Assembly (NCBI GenBank): GCA_014799405.1
Contig: JAAVIA010000014.1
Coordinates: 17,082-68,221, forward strand
Direction of reading: 5' to 3'
Source of the DNA: Lachnospiraceae bacterium
GTDB lineage: Bacteria; Bacillota; Clostridia; Lachnospirales; Lachnospiraceae
Length of the DNA stretch: 51,140 nucleotides
Made by a program: the position numbers and the translations under genes. A model generated the notes under the pieces. The model was not told the origin of the DNA, made no database searches, and saw nothing but the letters and a program-made list of their open reading frames with translations. Position 1 is the first letter of the stretch, and the number at the start of each line of letters is the position of its first letter. Positions 1 through 8,322 of the stretch are shown in pieces.

Positions 1-827
1 TGCATCATACGCCTTCTTGATGCCTGCTGCATTCTCTGTCTCTGCTGACTCTTTACCTTTGGGTCTCCTTCTTGGTTTTTATATTCATCCTTGACCTCCT
101 GCTTTGTCATTTTTATATCCTGCTTGTGCTTCCATCTCTGAAATACGTAATCTGCTAAGCTTATCACAATATAAACTAAGGATATTTTAATTCCAAGCTC
201 CATTACAAGGTCGAACAAAATACCAAGACAATCCTTTATGTTCAAGGTATACAACGATAAAATAATGCCTACATTGTCCTTCACAACCGAATAGGCTATA
301 GCGGCAAACAATACTATTTTAAAAATGGACAGAAGCAAATCAAACAATGCCTGCTTTGAAAACATACGCTTAAATCCGCTTATTGGGTTAAGCTTATTAA
401 ATTTAGGCTTAAGCGGCTTTGTCGTCACCATCCATTTAATCTGAACCTTCTGAGACATAAAAGAAACAATAAATGCCACCGCCAAAAAAGGAAGACATGT
501 AATAAGCAAATATATTATTGCGTCAAGCAATATCTGCCATGCAGTTACAGAGTTAAAATCATCCTTTGGATATATTGACATTTCCTTCCAAAAGGAAAAA
601 AAAGCGCCCTGCATTCTCTCGCCCAGAAAACCAATAAATACTCGCAGACACAGAAAAAGTGCCAAAAGTGAAAACGCAGATGAAATCTCTTTACTTTTAG
701 CTACCTGTCCTTCCTTACGTGTATCCTCAATTTTTTTTGCCGTTGGTTCTTCAGTTTTTTCACCGCCCTGTCCTTCCTGGGCAAAAAACTGAAGATTATA
801 TTTTATGCCGGAGCTGTATAACTCCAT
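1..827 (-). CDS. flhB: FlhB, flagellar export gate / substrate-specificity switch (3' part cut by window edge)
   Basis: Inner-membrane component of the flagellar type III export gate that switches secretion from rod/hook to filament substrates. The visible 275 residues give the typical N-terminus (FAQEGQGGEKTEEPTAKK), four hydrophobic segments, and the basic stretch QRQRMQQASRRRMM that precedes the autocleaved NPTH site in this family. The NPTH site itself and the C-terminal domain lie beyond the left edge. The ATG at 827 has a GGAGG site inside the end of fliR and follows the fliR stop after one base, so the two genes are probably translationally coupled. Family assignment is firm; the gene is incomplete only because of the window. 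Confidence 0.95.
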   Translation of the reverse strand, partial: MELYSSGIKYNLQFFAQEGQGGEKTEEPTAKKIEDTRKEGQVAKSKEISSAFSLLALFLCLRVFIGFLGERMQGAFFSFWKEMSIYPKDDFNSVTAWQILLDAIIYLLITCLPFLAVAFIVSFMSQKVQIKWMVTTKPLKPKFNKLNPISGFKRMFSKQALFDLLLSIFKIVLFAAIAYSVVKDNVGIILSLYTLNIKDCLGILFDLVMELGIKISLVYIVISLADYVFQRWKHKQDIKMTKQEVKDEYKNQEGDPKVKSQQRQRMQQASRRRMM

Positions 828-828
828 A

Positions 829-1602
829 TTAAAAGCCTCCAATCAAGGAATTAAGCATTGTCTGCATTCTGTCCATAAGAATATTTGCAATTCCCGGAAC
901 AAAAACAATAACTATCGTAAACGCTAGCATTCCTATAATAACTTTCATCTGCATTCCTATTGCAAACATGTTCATCTGAGGAGAACTCTTTGTCAAAACT
1001 CCCAAAATTACGTTTAACATTGTCATCGAAATAAAAATCGGCATGGCAATCATAAATCCTATATTATAATACTGTATTATAAAATCAAGTACAGTTACAT
1101 ACAGTTTGTCAAAGCTTGCATTTACCTGTCCCACCGGAATAATGTCAAAGGTCTGGGCAATGGCTCTTATAATATAATGATGCATTCCCGTTATTATGAT
1201 TATGACATAGATAAGCTTGTCATAAAGCTCTGCCGTAATCGTAACCATTGCACCTGTACTTGGGTCAAAGTTGGTGGACATAGTAAAGCCTATTTCCCTA
1301 TCTATAAATTCGCCTGCAAGAATAAGTGTTGACATGACAAGCTTTGCAACAAACCCAAGCGATAAACCCACTGCCGCTTCCTTAATAACAAGCATTGAAT
1401 ATCCAAGTACCGAGGAATAAACAGGAAGCGCTATATTCTTTGCCGAAAAAACGGTCAGAGAAATACATGCTGCAAAAAGTATTCTAAGTCTCGCATTGAC
1501 GCTTCTGTGTCCAAAAAGCGGAGCAACCGCAGTAAAAGCGCCTGTCCTCACTACCACAAGCAGAAAAGATTCTAATGTTAAGGTTGATATCGTCAAATCC
1601 AC
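829..1602 (-). CDS. fliR: FliR, flagellar export gate membrane protein
   Basis: A 257-residue, strongly hydrophobic protein with about six membrane segments, the expected length for FliR. FliR forms the export gate with FliP and FliQ at the base of the flagellum. The reading begins with GTG (MDLTIST), 9 bases after a TGAGG site; an ATG just upstream is out of frame. It begins 6 bases after the fliQ stop and is followed after one base by flhB, the usual fliP-Q-R-flhB order. Confidence 0.95.
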   Translation of the reverse strand: MDLTISTLTLESFLLVVVRTGAFTAVAPLFGHRSVNARLRILFAACISLTVFSAKNIALPVYSSVLGYSMLVIKEAAVGLSLGFVAKLVMSTLILAGEFIDREIGFTMSTNFDPSTGAMVTITAELYDKLIYVIIIITGMHHYIIRAIAQTFDIIPVGQVNASFDKLYVTVLDFIIQYYNIGFMIAMPIFISMTMLNVILGVLTKSSPQMNMFAIGMQMKVIIGMLAFTIVIVFVPGIANILMDRMQTMLNSLIGGF

Positions 1603-1608
1603 AACATG

Positions 1609-1878
1609 CTACCTCACAAATTCCCCAAATCTGCTATACAAATCCTGAATAAATGAAAGAATATTCGTTAATATCCAATCACCGCATATAATTAACGTCA
1701 AAAAAATGGAAAGCATCTTTGGCACAAAGGTTAGTGTCTGCTCCTGTATGGACGTAACAGTCTGAAAAATACTTATTATAAGTCCAACAATAAGAGATAC
1801 AAGCAGCATAGGCGCGCTGCACTTTAAAACAAGCCATATAGCCTGAACCGCTACCTCCATAACGTCGCCTGTAGTCAC
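1609..1878 (-). CDS. fliQ: FliQ, flagellar export gate membrane protein
   Basis: An 89-residue protein with two membrane hairpin segments (about residues 15-35 and 52-75), the usual FliQ size and layout; the central TSIQEQTLTFVPK stretch is typical of the family. It packs around FliP in the export gate. The GTG start at 1878 has an AGGTG ribosome site nine bases upstream. An overlapping frame on the same strand (1679-1945) is a shadow. About 44 bases separate it from fliP, with no terminator visible. Confidence 0.95.
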   Translation of the reverse strand: MTTGDVMEVAVQAIWLVLKCSAPMLLVSLIVGLIISIFQTVTSIQEQTLTFVPKMLSIFLTLIICGDWILTNILSFIQDLYSRFGEFVR

Positions 1879-1922
1879 AATTTATCACCTCGTATCTTAG
1901 TATATACCCTTCCTTAAAAATA

Positions 1923-2744
1923 TCAGAAAATAAAGGACGAAACAAGCTGTCCTATAACTAAATTCCAGCCGTCGGCAAGGATAAACAAAAGTATCTTAAA
2001 AGGCATGGATATTGTCGTAGGCGGCAACATCATCATACCCATCGCCATAAGCACCGACGCCACAACCATATCTATAACAATAAAAGGTATATATATCATA
2101 AAGCCGATTATAAATGCGGCTCTAAGCTCGCTTATAATAAATGCCGGAATGACAACGGTAATCGGAATATCCTCCACACTTTCAACCGTTCCTATTTCAG
2201 CTATATCCATAAACAGCCTGAGGTCCTCCTGTCTTACCTGCCTGAGCATAAATTCCCTTACAGGCTGAATACATCTGTCTATCGCTTCCTCCTGGCTTAT
2301 TTCATCTGCCGTAAGCGGATCAATCGCCTGCGTCTTTACCTGAGAAAAAACCGGACTCATAATAAATAATGTCAAAAATAACGAGAGCCCTATCAATACA
2401 TTATTTGGTGGCGACGATTGGGTTCCTATTGCAGTTCTTAAGAAATGAAGAACAACAATAATTCTCGTAAAGGACGTCACCATAACTAATATTGACGGAG
2501 CTATTGAAATTATTGTTATAACCAATAAAATCTGCAGGGTGCCTGAAAGAGTTGTCGAATCAGAGTTGGTATCAAGAGTAAGTCCTACTGAAACACCATC
2601 ATCATCGTCAAATTCCTCATCCATGCCCTCCTCAGCATCGGTTTCCGGGGTAATACCCGTAGCATATGAAGTTGTGCCAGAAAATATAACAACTATAGCA
2701 ATAAAAAGAAGTATTACATATTTGCAAAGTTTTTTATATTTCAT
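1923..2744 (-). CDS. fliP: FliP, flagellar export gate membrane protein
   Basis: A 273-residue core export-gate protein. The N-terminus is a cleavable-looking signal segment (KYVILLFIAIVVIF), followed by an unusually acidic stretch at about residues 35-50 (EEGMDEEFDDDDG). After that comes the conserved FliP body: LVMVTSFTRIIVVLHFLRTAIGTQ near residue 85-110, PPN, and C-terminal membrane helices with the family PxxP-like MLPPTTISMPFKILLF. The acidic insert would sit outside the membrane after signal cleavage; it is not part of the core family fold and may be lineage-specific. Confidence 0.95.
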   Translation of the reverse strand: MKYKKLCKYVILLFIAIVVIFSGTTSYATGITPETDAEEGMDEEFDDDDGVSVGLTLDTNSDSTTLSGTLQILLVITIISIAPSILVMVTSFTRIIVVLHFLRTAIGTQSSPPNNVLIGLSLFLTLFIMSPVFSQVKTQAIDPLTADEISQEEAIDRCIQPVREFMLRQVRQEDLRLFMDIAEIGTVESVEDIPITVVIPAFIISELRAAFIIGFMIYIPFIVIDMVVASVLMAMGMMMLPPTTISMPFKILLFILADGWNLVIGQLVSSFIF

Positions 2745-2767
2745 CCTAAAAACCCACTTTATCTGTC

Positions 2768-3169
2768 TTATTTCATATCCTGATTTTTATTATCAGCTTC
2801 TGATTTTGTCTTAAATTGTGCCAGAACATCCTTAAAGCCTTTTTTAGGATTATCTACATCATGAAAGCCCTCCGCATCTCGGGGAGTATAATCAGACAGC
2901 TTATCAATAAGCGTAACATTGTCCTTTCCTACTCCCAGTGCATAATAAAAGCCATTAATCTCCACAACAACCAAAAATTTGTTATTACCGAGACTCATGG
3001 ACTCTACTATTTTTAAGTTTGTTCTCCCACTTAAAGAATTCTTGTGAAATCCGGCAACAAGCTTTGTAGCATAGTAAGCCAATATAAGTATAATAATAAA
3101 TATAAGTATAAGCTTTATCGTCTGCCAAACTACACTAAATCCCGTACTATTGGTAAGAAAAATAAACAC
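2768..3169 (-). CDS. fliO: FliO/FliZ-like flagellar assembly protein
   Basis: A 133-residue protein with one membrane segment (about residues 12-35) and a small cytoplasmic beta-domain (LKIVESMSLGNNKFLVVVEINGFYYALGVG), the FliO pattern; B. subtilis calls it FliZ. FliO helps FliP assemble into the gate. The GTG start follows the cheY stop by two bases and has only a weak upstream AAAGGT, so expression is probably coupled to cheY. The C-terminus is a charged tail. Position between cheY and fliP matches the Firmicutes operon. Confidence 0.88.
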   Translation of the reverse strand: MFIFLTNSTGFSVVWQTIKLILIFIIILILAYYATKLVAGFHKNSLSGRTNLKIVESMSLGNNKFLVVVEINGFYYALGVGKDNVTLIDKLSDYTPRDAEGFHDVDNPKKGFKDVLAQFKTKSEADNKNQDMK

Positions 3170-3171
3170 TA

Positions 3172-3534
3172 TTAACCAACTACCTTTTTAACAGCTTCAA
3201 TAACTCTGTCAGGCTGGAAAGGCTTAACAATAAAGTCCTTTGCTCCTGACTGTATAGCCTCAATAACCATAGCCTGCTGTCCCATTGCAGAACACATTAC
3301 AATACTGGCATTCGGATCACTGGACTTAATCTGTTTAAGTGCCTGTATACCATCCATCTCAGGCATAGTTATATCCATAAGTACAAGATCAGGCTTTGTC
3401 TCAGCATATTTTTCCACAGCCTTTGCACCATTTTCTGCCTCTCCTGCGATATTGTAGCCATTTTTTGTTAAAATATCCTTAATCATCATCCTCATAAAAG
3501 CAGCATCATCACATATAAGTATACTTTTTGCCAT
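3172..3534 (-). CDS. cheY: CheY chemotaxis response regulator
   Basis: A 120-residue single-domain receiver. The acidic pocket is D9/D10, the phospho-acceptor is D54 (VLMDITMPEMDG), the switch residue is S82, and the conserved lysine is K104 (FIVKPF). No output domain is present. Phosphorylated CheY binds FliM and FliY at the switch to change rotation. It lies between fliY and fliO, exactly as in B. subtilis, which supports CheY rather than another single-domain receiver. Confidence 0.96.
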   Translation of the reverse strand: MAKSILICDDAAFMRMMIKDILTKNGYNIAGEAENGAKAVEKYAETKPDLVLMDITMPEMDGIQALKQIKSSDPNASIVMCSAMGQQAMVIEAIQSGAKDFIVKPFQPDRVIEAVKKVVG

Positions 3535-3548
3535 AATTTATTCTCCTT

Positions 3549-4739
3549 TTACATTTTTTCCTTAATAATTTCCGTGATTCTGATACCGAAGCTTTCCTCG
3601 ATAACAACTACCTCACCCTTTGCGACAAGCTTCTGATTTACCATTACATCTATGGCCTCACCTGCAAGCTTATCTAATTCAATGATTGTACCTGGAGAAA
3701 ATTCAAGAATTTCTTTTATTGATTTTCTTGTTCTTCCTAATACAACGGAAACCTCCAAAGGTACATCCATTATTAAATCTATGTTTTCCTGCTGTAATGC
3801 AGGATTAACAAACGAATTAAATGCTTGGAACTGAACATTTTGTACATTCACATCCTGTTGCGGCATCATCGGAACTCCCATCATTGGTGCCCCTGACATC
3901 GGCGCCCCCATCATAGGCATTCCCATCATAGGTTGCTGCGCCATTGCTGCCTGAGGCATTGCCTGCATCTGCGGCTGCGCCATTGTCGGCTGTGGCTGTG
4001 GTGGTGGTGTAGGCGCAGATGGCTGTGGTGCTGCCGCCTGTGGAGCTTCAGCTTTTGCTCCATCACCTGCATCTCCACTGAATATTGTATATAATTCTTT
4101 GGCAAAATCAATCGGATAGAGCTGCATTATTGTACTATCAACTAAATCGCCTATGGTCATTCTAAATGTGACCTCAACAAAGTCGCTAGCAAGAAATGCA
4201 TCCACCTTTGATGTGTCAATATCCCCCGCCATGTCCACCAAGTCTGCCTCAGGCGGACTTATATCAATTTTACGATTTAACATGGAAGAAAGGGATGTTG
4301 ACGCTGAACCCATCATTTGGTTCATAGCTTCACATATTGCACTAAAGTGAAGCTCAGTAAGCTCGTCAGACGGGTTTAATCCATCCCCACCCATCATCAA
4401 ATCAGTTATTATCTTAACATCATCTTCCTTAAGTATCAATACATTGTTTCCATCAATACCCTCACGATAGAAAATATTAATGAAAACACAAGGTTTCTCA
4501 TAATTTGAAGTTAAATTTTCCCAATTGTTAATTTTGACAACAGGGGTTGTTATAAGTACCTTTTGGTTTACTAAGGAATAAAGAGTTGTTGCCGCCGTAC
4601 CCATACATATGTTGGAAATTTCACCGATGGCATCTTTTTCTTCATCTTCAAGCGTCATGCTGTTACTTTCAGTAGAGCTATCATTAGATGCCCCGCCAAG
4701 CAATGCATTAATCTCTTCCTGAGATAACATTCCGTCCAT
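3549..4739 (-). CDS. fliY: FliY, flagellar switch protein with CheC-like phosphatase domain
   Basis: A 396-residue fusion. An N-terminal CheY-binding segment (MLSQEEINALLGG) is followed by a CheC-like domain with two phosphatase helices (DAIGEISNICMGTAATT near 35-51, and FSAICEAMNQMMGSAS near 132). A long linker of Pro, Met, Gln and Ala (about 230-300) leads to a C-terminal FliN/SpoA domain (residues 320-396). FliY forms the C-ring with FliM and FliG and, in B. subtilis, dephosphorylates CheY-P. The methionine-rich linker (repeats of the type PMMGAPM) is low complexity and may vary in length between strains. Confidence 0.95.
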   Translation of the reverse strand: MDGMLSQEEINALLGGASNDSSTESNSMTLEDEEKDAIGEISNICMGTAATTLYSLVNQKVLITTPVVKINNWENLTSNYEKPCVFINIFYREGIDGNNVLILKEDDVKIITDLMMGGDGLNPSDELTELHFSAICEAMNQMMGSASTSLSSMLNRKIDISPPEADLVDMAGDIDTSKVDAFLASDFVEVTFRMTIGDLVDSTIMQLYPIDFAKELYTIFSGDAGDGAKAEAPQAAAPQPSAPTPPPQPQPTMAQPQMQAMPQAAMAQQPMMGMPMMGAPMSGAPMMGVPMMPQQDVNVQNVQFQAFNSFVNPALQQENIDLIMDVPLEVSVVLGRTRKSIKEILEFSPGTIIELDKLAGEAIDVMVNQKLVAKGEVVVIEESFGIRITEIIKEKM

Positions 4740-4744
4740 CTCTT

Positions 4745-5725
4745 TTATTCCTCCTCTCTGATTATTTCTGTAACTTTAACTGCATATTTCTTTTCCGAAG
4801 AGCCCGGTAACGCTTTAAATTTTACAATATTACCCACGTAAACATCAAGCTCATCTTCAACTTTTTTATTTAATTTTATAATATCACCAACCTGAAGGTT
4901 GATAAAATCCATAACCATTATGGTGCTCGTTCCAAGCTCCGCTGAAATCGGGATAAGAGCCTTGTTAATCACAGTCTCAATAAACTCAGAATAACTTTGC
5001 TCATCCTTTGCCTGCATTGTTGAGAACCAATACTTGGTGTTCAACTTATCCATGATATCTTCCAATGTTATATAGGGAAGACAAACATTCATAAGTCCCT
5101 CAACACCGCCTATATTTATGTTGATTGTCACAACGGCAATCATCTCGGAAGGCGATATAATCTGTGCAAACTGTGAATTTGTCTCTATCCTTTCAAGATA
5201 AGGTGTGATTTCAATAACATTTTTCCATGGTTCCCGAAGCAAATCAATAATAATATTAAAAATCCTTTCGAGAACGGAAAGCTCTATCTCCGAAAAATCT
5301 CTCATTTTGTCAAGAGGTTCTCCAAACCCGCCAAGCATCCTGTCAATAATTGCATAACCTATGTTTGTCGCAATCTCCATAATAATGTTGCCCTGAAGCG
5401 GCGACATATTGACAATTCCAAGAAGCACCGGATTAGAAAGGGCATTTGAAAACTCAGAATATATTACTGCCTCCGAGTTCATAACCTCAACCTGTACATT
5501 CTTTCTAAAATATGCAGGAAGGTTGCTACTTAGAAGTCGCCCAAAATGCTCAAATATAATCTCCAGAGTTCTAAGGTGCTCTTTCGAAAACTTAGCCGGT
5601 CTTGAAAAGTCATACTCTTTGACCTTCACACTCGGTGTTTCCTCTATATCTTCAACATCCAGTTCACCAGAGCTTAATTGCTTTAACAGGTTGTCTATTT
5701 CATTTTGTGAGAGTACGTCTGCCAC
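4745..5725 (-). CDS. fliM: FliM, flagellar motor switch protein
   Basis: A 326-residue C-ring protein. The N-terminal LSQNEIDNLL is the CheY-P docking peptide. A CheC-like middle domain (with RMLGGFGEP near residue 110) and a C-terminal SpoA domain (LQVGDIIKLNKK) follow. The frame extends three codons further, to a GTG at 5734, but that codon lies inside the ribosome site GGAGGTG; the GTG at 5725 (MADVLSQ) sits six bases after it and matches the family start. It ends six bases before fliY. Confidence 0.95.
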   Translation of the reverse strand: MADVLSQNEIDNLLKQLSSGELDVEDIEETPSVKVKEYDFSRPAKFSKEHLRTLEIIFEHFGRLLSSNLPAYFRKNVQVEVMNSEAVIYSEFSNALSNPVLLGIVNMSPLQGNIIMEIATNIGYAIIDRMLGGFGEPLDKMRDFSEIELSVLERIFNIIIDLLREPWKNVIEITPYLERIETNSQFAQIISPSEMIAVVTININIGGVEGLMNVCLPYITLEDIMDKLNTKYWFSTMQAKDEQSYSEFIETVINKALIPISAELGTSTIMVMDFINLQVGDIIKLNKKVEDELDVYVGNIVKFKALPGSSEKKYAVKVTEIIREEE

Positions 5726-5752
5726 ACATCTCACCTCCTAAGCTCATAGTGT

Positions 5753-6271
5753 CTACTGTGCTACCCAATCATAAAACTCCACGGAATAAATACATTCCGT
5801 ATTGAAATATTCCTTGAATTCTGCAAGCAGCTTTTCCTTTATCTCTCTTTGTACATTTACATCAATAACCTGCTTATATGTGTATTGTCCTACAACATCT
5901 CTCGTCATATCATATACAGAGGATGTAGATGCAGAAAGTGTGGTATTTATCTGTTCATAATCCTTTGCCGTCTTATCCAATTTTATTGTAATACCATACT
6001 TGAGTGCATGAAGTTCATTGGAACCATCCGATGCAAGATTAATCGGACTTCCCTGCTCAAGCGTGAATTCCACAAGATTATTCACATCCACCTGTCCTGC
6101 CGAAGCAGCAGACTGTGATGCAAGCTCTAAGTCAAGCACCTCGGATATATCCCCGATAAGCTTGTTTGTCTTAGCCACCGACGGCATAAAGACAAAGAAT
6201 AAAATAATGTTAAAAACAAGGTTTATAATACTTATTGCTAAAATAAGTACGGTTATAAGATTTTTTTTCAT
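5753..6271 (-). CDS. fliL: FliL, stator-associated flagellar membrane protein
   Basis: A 172-residue protein with one N-terminal membrane helix (about residues 6-30) and an extracytoplasmic domain, as in FliL, which rings the stator units and supports torque. Sequence identity outside the helix is weak in this family, so the call rests on topology, length and its place between motB and fliM. The ATG at 6271 is the only good start; the intergenic distance to fliM is 27 bases. Confidence 0.85.
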   Translation of the reverse strand: MKKNLITVLILAISIINLVFNIILFFVFMPSVAKTNKLIGDISEVLDLELASQSAASAGQVDVNNLVEFTLEQGSPINLASDGSNELHALKYGITIKLDKTAKDYEQINTTLSASTSSVYDMTRDVVGQYTYKQVIDVNVQREIKEKLLAEFKEYFNTECIYSVEFYDWVAQ

Positions 6272-6307
6272 TATGTGACTCCCTTCATCTTGAACGTCCG
6301 CTTTAAT

Positions 6308-7150
6308 CTATTGAGAATTTTGGTTGTTATATATCTTAATGCATACCCGTCTGTTTTTAGCTCTGCCCTCCTCCGTTGCATTGGAGGCTATAGGCTTGCT
6401 TTCACCATATCCGGCAATCTTCATGTTTGCATCAATAAAATTCTCCTGGGTTATGATATATTCATATACGTTTCTTGCCCTCTCAGCAGAAAGCTGCCTA
6501 TTATTTTCAAAGGCAGATGTGGATATCGGTACATTATCCGTATGTCCCTCAATCTCAATTATACAATACTTATACTTGGTAAGTATACTGGCAATTTTCT
6601 GTAAAAACAGCTTTGAATCATCCTTTATTTCAGCACTGCCCGATTCAAAAAGCAATGATCCCTCTAAATCCAATTCAACGTACTGTTCATTGTAATCAAT
6701 ATTTATTATATTATCTATTCTGTAAGATTCGGCAAGCTGTACTACCTCCTCGTACATTTCCTCAGACTGCGCCTCACCTCGTGCCTCGTATTCCTCCTTC
6801 AGCTCCTGATCGGAGAGTTTCTCAGCATCGGAAGCAGATGAAACACTTTCTTCACCTGTGGTGCCCTCAATGTTTTTACCCGCCTCAGACATAATACTGT
6901 AAACATCAGGAAGCTGCGTTACTCCTCCCGACATCATATCTCCGTTTACAAGAGATACATTTCCGCTATCCATGACATTAAAGGACATATTGTCAAAGGA
7001 TGCAGCAATTTTTTGTATTTTGCCCTCGTCCATAGTTGAACTGGCAAACAAAAGCACAAAGAAACAGAGCAAAAGGTTCATAAGGTCACTGAATGTCGCC
7101 ATCCATGCCGGCGAGCCTTCCTCAGCAGGTGGTTCTTTTCTCTTAGCCAT
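6308..7150 (-). CDS. motB: MotB, flagellar stator protein
   Basis: A 280-residue stator subunit. It has one membrane helix, SDLMNLLLCFFVLLF, with the ion-carrying aspartate at D22, then a plug/linker region rich in Glu and Ser, and a C-terminal OmpA-like peptidoglycan-binding domain (IEGHTDNVP, and NRRVCIKI at the end). The frame extends to 7168, but the ATG at 7150 (MAKRKEPP) has a GAGGAGG site nine bases upstream and overlaps the motA stop by eight bases, typical coupling for an obligate MotA-MotB complex. Confidence 0.95.
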   Translation of the reverse strand: MAKRKEPPAEEGSPAWMATFSDLMNLLLCFFVLLFASSTMDEGKIQKIAASFDNMSFNVMDSGNVSLVNGDMMSGGVTQLPDVYSIMSEAGKNIEGTTGEESVSSASDAEKLSDQELKEEYEARGEAQSEEMYEEVVQLAESYRIDNIINIDYNEQYVELDLEGSLLFESGSAEIKDDSKLFLQKIASILTKYKYCIIEIEGHTDNVPISTSAFENNRQLSAERARNVYEYIITQENFIDANMKIAGYGESKPIASNATEEGRAKNRRVCIKIYNNQNSQ

Positions 7151-7934
7151 TAGCCGGTTCCTCCTCACTCATTGCTTTTCTCTCATTAGGTGAAAGGAAA
7201 GATTTAAGTTTCTCTTCTATAACTCTAGGGTTTTCTCCTGCCTGTATGGATAAAATACCCTCAATCATTACCTCTTTAAGCTTTATCTCAGTGTCATTAA
7301 GTATGCCCAGCTTAGTTGAAACCGGCGTACATATCCAGTTTGCAAGCACGGAACCATAAAGTGTGGTAACAAGCGCAACCGCCATGTTAGGTCCGATGGA
7401 ATCCGGGTCGGACAAATCCTTAAGCATGTTGATAAGACCTATAAGAGTACCAATCATACCCCATGCAGGTCCCATGGCACCAAGTCCCTTCCAAAACTGT
7501 ATGTTAGCCTGATGACGCGAATCTACATTTACAAGCTCCGCCTCAAGTATGCTTCTTACAAGTTCCGGATCGGTACCATCCACTATAAGCATAACACCCT
7601 TCTTCATAAATTCATCTTCAAGATTGTTTGCAGATTCCTCAAGTGCTAAAAGGCCTTCTCGTCTTGCAAGATTTGACAATTCAATAATAGACTTGATTGT
7701 GTCACCTTCGCTTTGTTTCGGCATCTTAAATATAAGTAAAAATGATTTCAGTCCTGCCAGAAAGCTTTTTATATGACTGGCAGCAAACATTGCACCGAAC
7801 GATCCACCGAATGTAATGAGTGCAGACGGCGGGTCAAGGAATGACCCAAGGGCACCCATTCCTTTCTCGTTTGTTATACCGAAAATCATAAGTGCAAATG
7901 CTGCAATAAGACCTATTATGGAAGCTAAATCCAC
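7143..7934 (-). CDS. motA: MotA, flagellar stator protein
   Basis: A 263-residue protein with four membrane segments and the MotA/TolQ/ExbB core (GMIGTLIGLINML and YGSVLANWICTPVSTKL). The cytoplasmic loop between helices 2 and 3 carries the charged residues that contact FliG. The start is GTG at 7934, with GAGGTGAG just upstream. It is encoded directly after flbD and overlaps motB. Whether this stator uses protons or sodium cannot be told with confidence from sequence alone. Confidence 0.95.
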   Translation of the reverse strand: MDLASIIGLIAAFALMIFGITNEKGMGALGSFLDPPSALITFGGSFGAMFAASHIKSFLAGLKSFLLIFKMPKQSEGDTIKSIIELSNLARREGLLALEESANNLEDEFMKKGVMLIVDGTDPELVRSILEAELVNVDSRHQANIQFWKGLGAMGPAWGMIGTLIGLINMLKDLSDPDSIGPNMAVALVTTLYGSVLANWICTPVSTKLGILNDTEIKLKEVMIEGILSIQAGENPRVIEEKLKSFLSPNERKAMSEEEPANG

Positions 7935-7946
7935 TTTATCTCACCT

Positions 7947-8144
7947 CTATCCAACCGCATTTATCATATGCGTTTTCTTTTTGTATTCTATAACCAAATT
8001 TGTAACGTCTTCCGTTTTTTCCGTCACAATAAATTTTTTACCGCTCACTAGTGTAATAACGGTATCCGGTGTCTCGTCAACAGTTTCTATATGTTCAGCA
8101 TTTATAGTAACTTTTGTTCCGTTAAGCCTTGTAACTTCTATCAT
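7947..8144 (-). CDS. flbD: FlbD-family small flagellar protein
   Basis: A 65-residue protein that matches the small Firmicutes/spirochete FlbD family throughout: MIEVTRLNG at the start, HIETVDETPDTVITL in the middle, and GKKFIVTEKTEDV before a basic tail. No enzymatic motif is present and its exact role is not established. It is the first gene after the internal terminator and promoter, so it opens the second half of the operon. It should not be confused with the Caulobacter FlbD regulator, which is unrelated. Confidence 0.85.
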   Translation of the reverse strand: MIEVTRLNGTKVTINAEHIETVDETPDTVITLVSGKKFIVTEKTEDVTNLVIEYKKKTHMINAVG

Positions 8145-8218
8145 ACTAACACCTGCCTCTCCAAATAAAAGCCAATCAAAAACACCATATTATTTATGTA
8201 TAAATTTACAACATAAAG

Positions 8219-8247
8219 ATTATAGCATATTTGTTTTTTTATGTCTA
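8219..8247 (-). promoter_or_regulatory. Sigma-A-type promoter upstream of flbD-motA
   Basis: On the minus strand a TAGACA -35 box (8242-8247) is separated by 17 bases from TATAAT (8219-8224), with the extended -10 bases TGC in front. It lies directly downstream of the flgE terminator, in a 178-base gap in an otherwise tightly packed operon. It should drive flbD, the stator and the switch/export genes independently of the hook genes. Confidence 0.75.
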
Positions 8248-8248
8248 C

Positions 8249-8291
8249 AAAAAAAACAAGAGGCTGTCGCAATATTTTTACTGCGACAGTC
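8249..8291 (-). terminator. Rho-independent terminator after flgE
   Basis: A 10-bp stem (8262-8271 paired with 8282-8291, one G-U pair) closes a 10-base loop. On the minus strand it is followed, after five bases, by a run of eight T (8256-8249). It stands between flgE and flbD and should at least partly separate the two halves of the flagellar operon. Confidence 0.8.
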
Positions 8292-8322
8292 CCTTATATC
8301 AATTTAAATTGTTATGATAAAC

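Noticed and set aside
1679-1945. 88-residue frame overlapping fliQ on the same strand
   Set aside because: It is out of frame with fliQ and has no coherent protein pattern.
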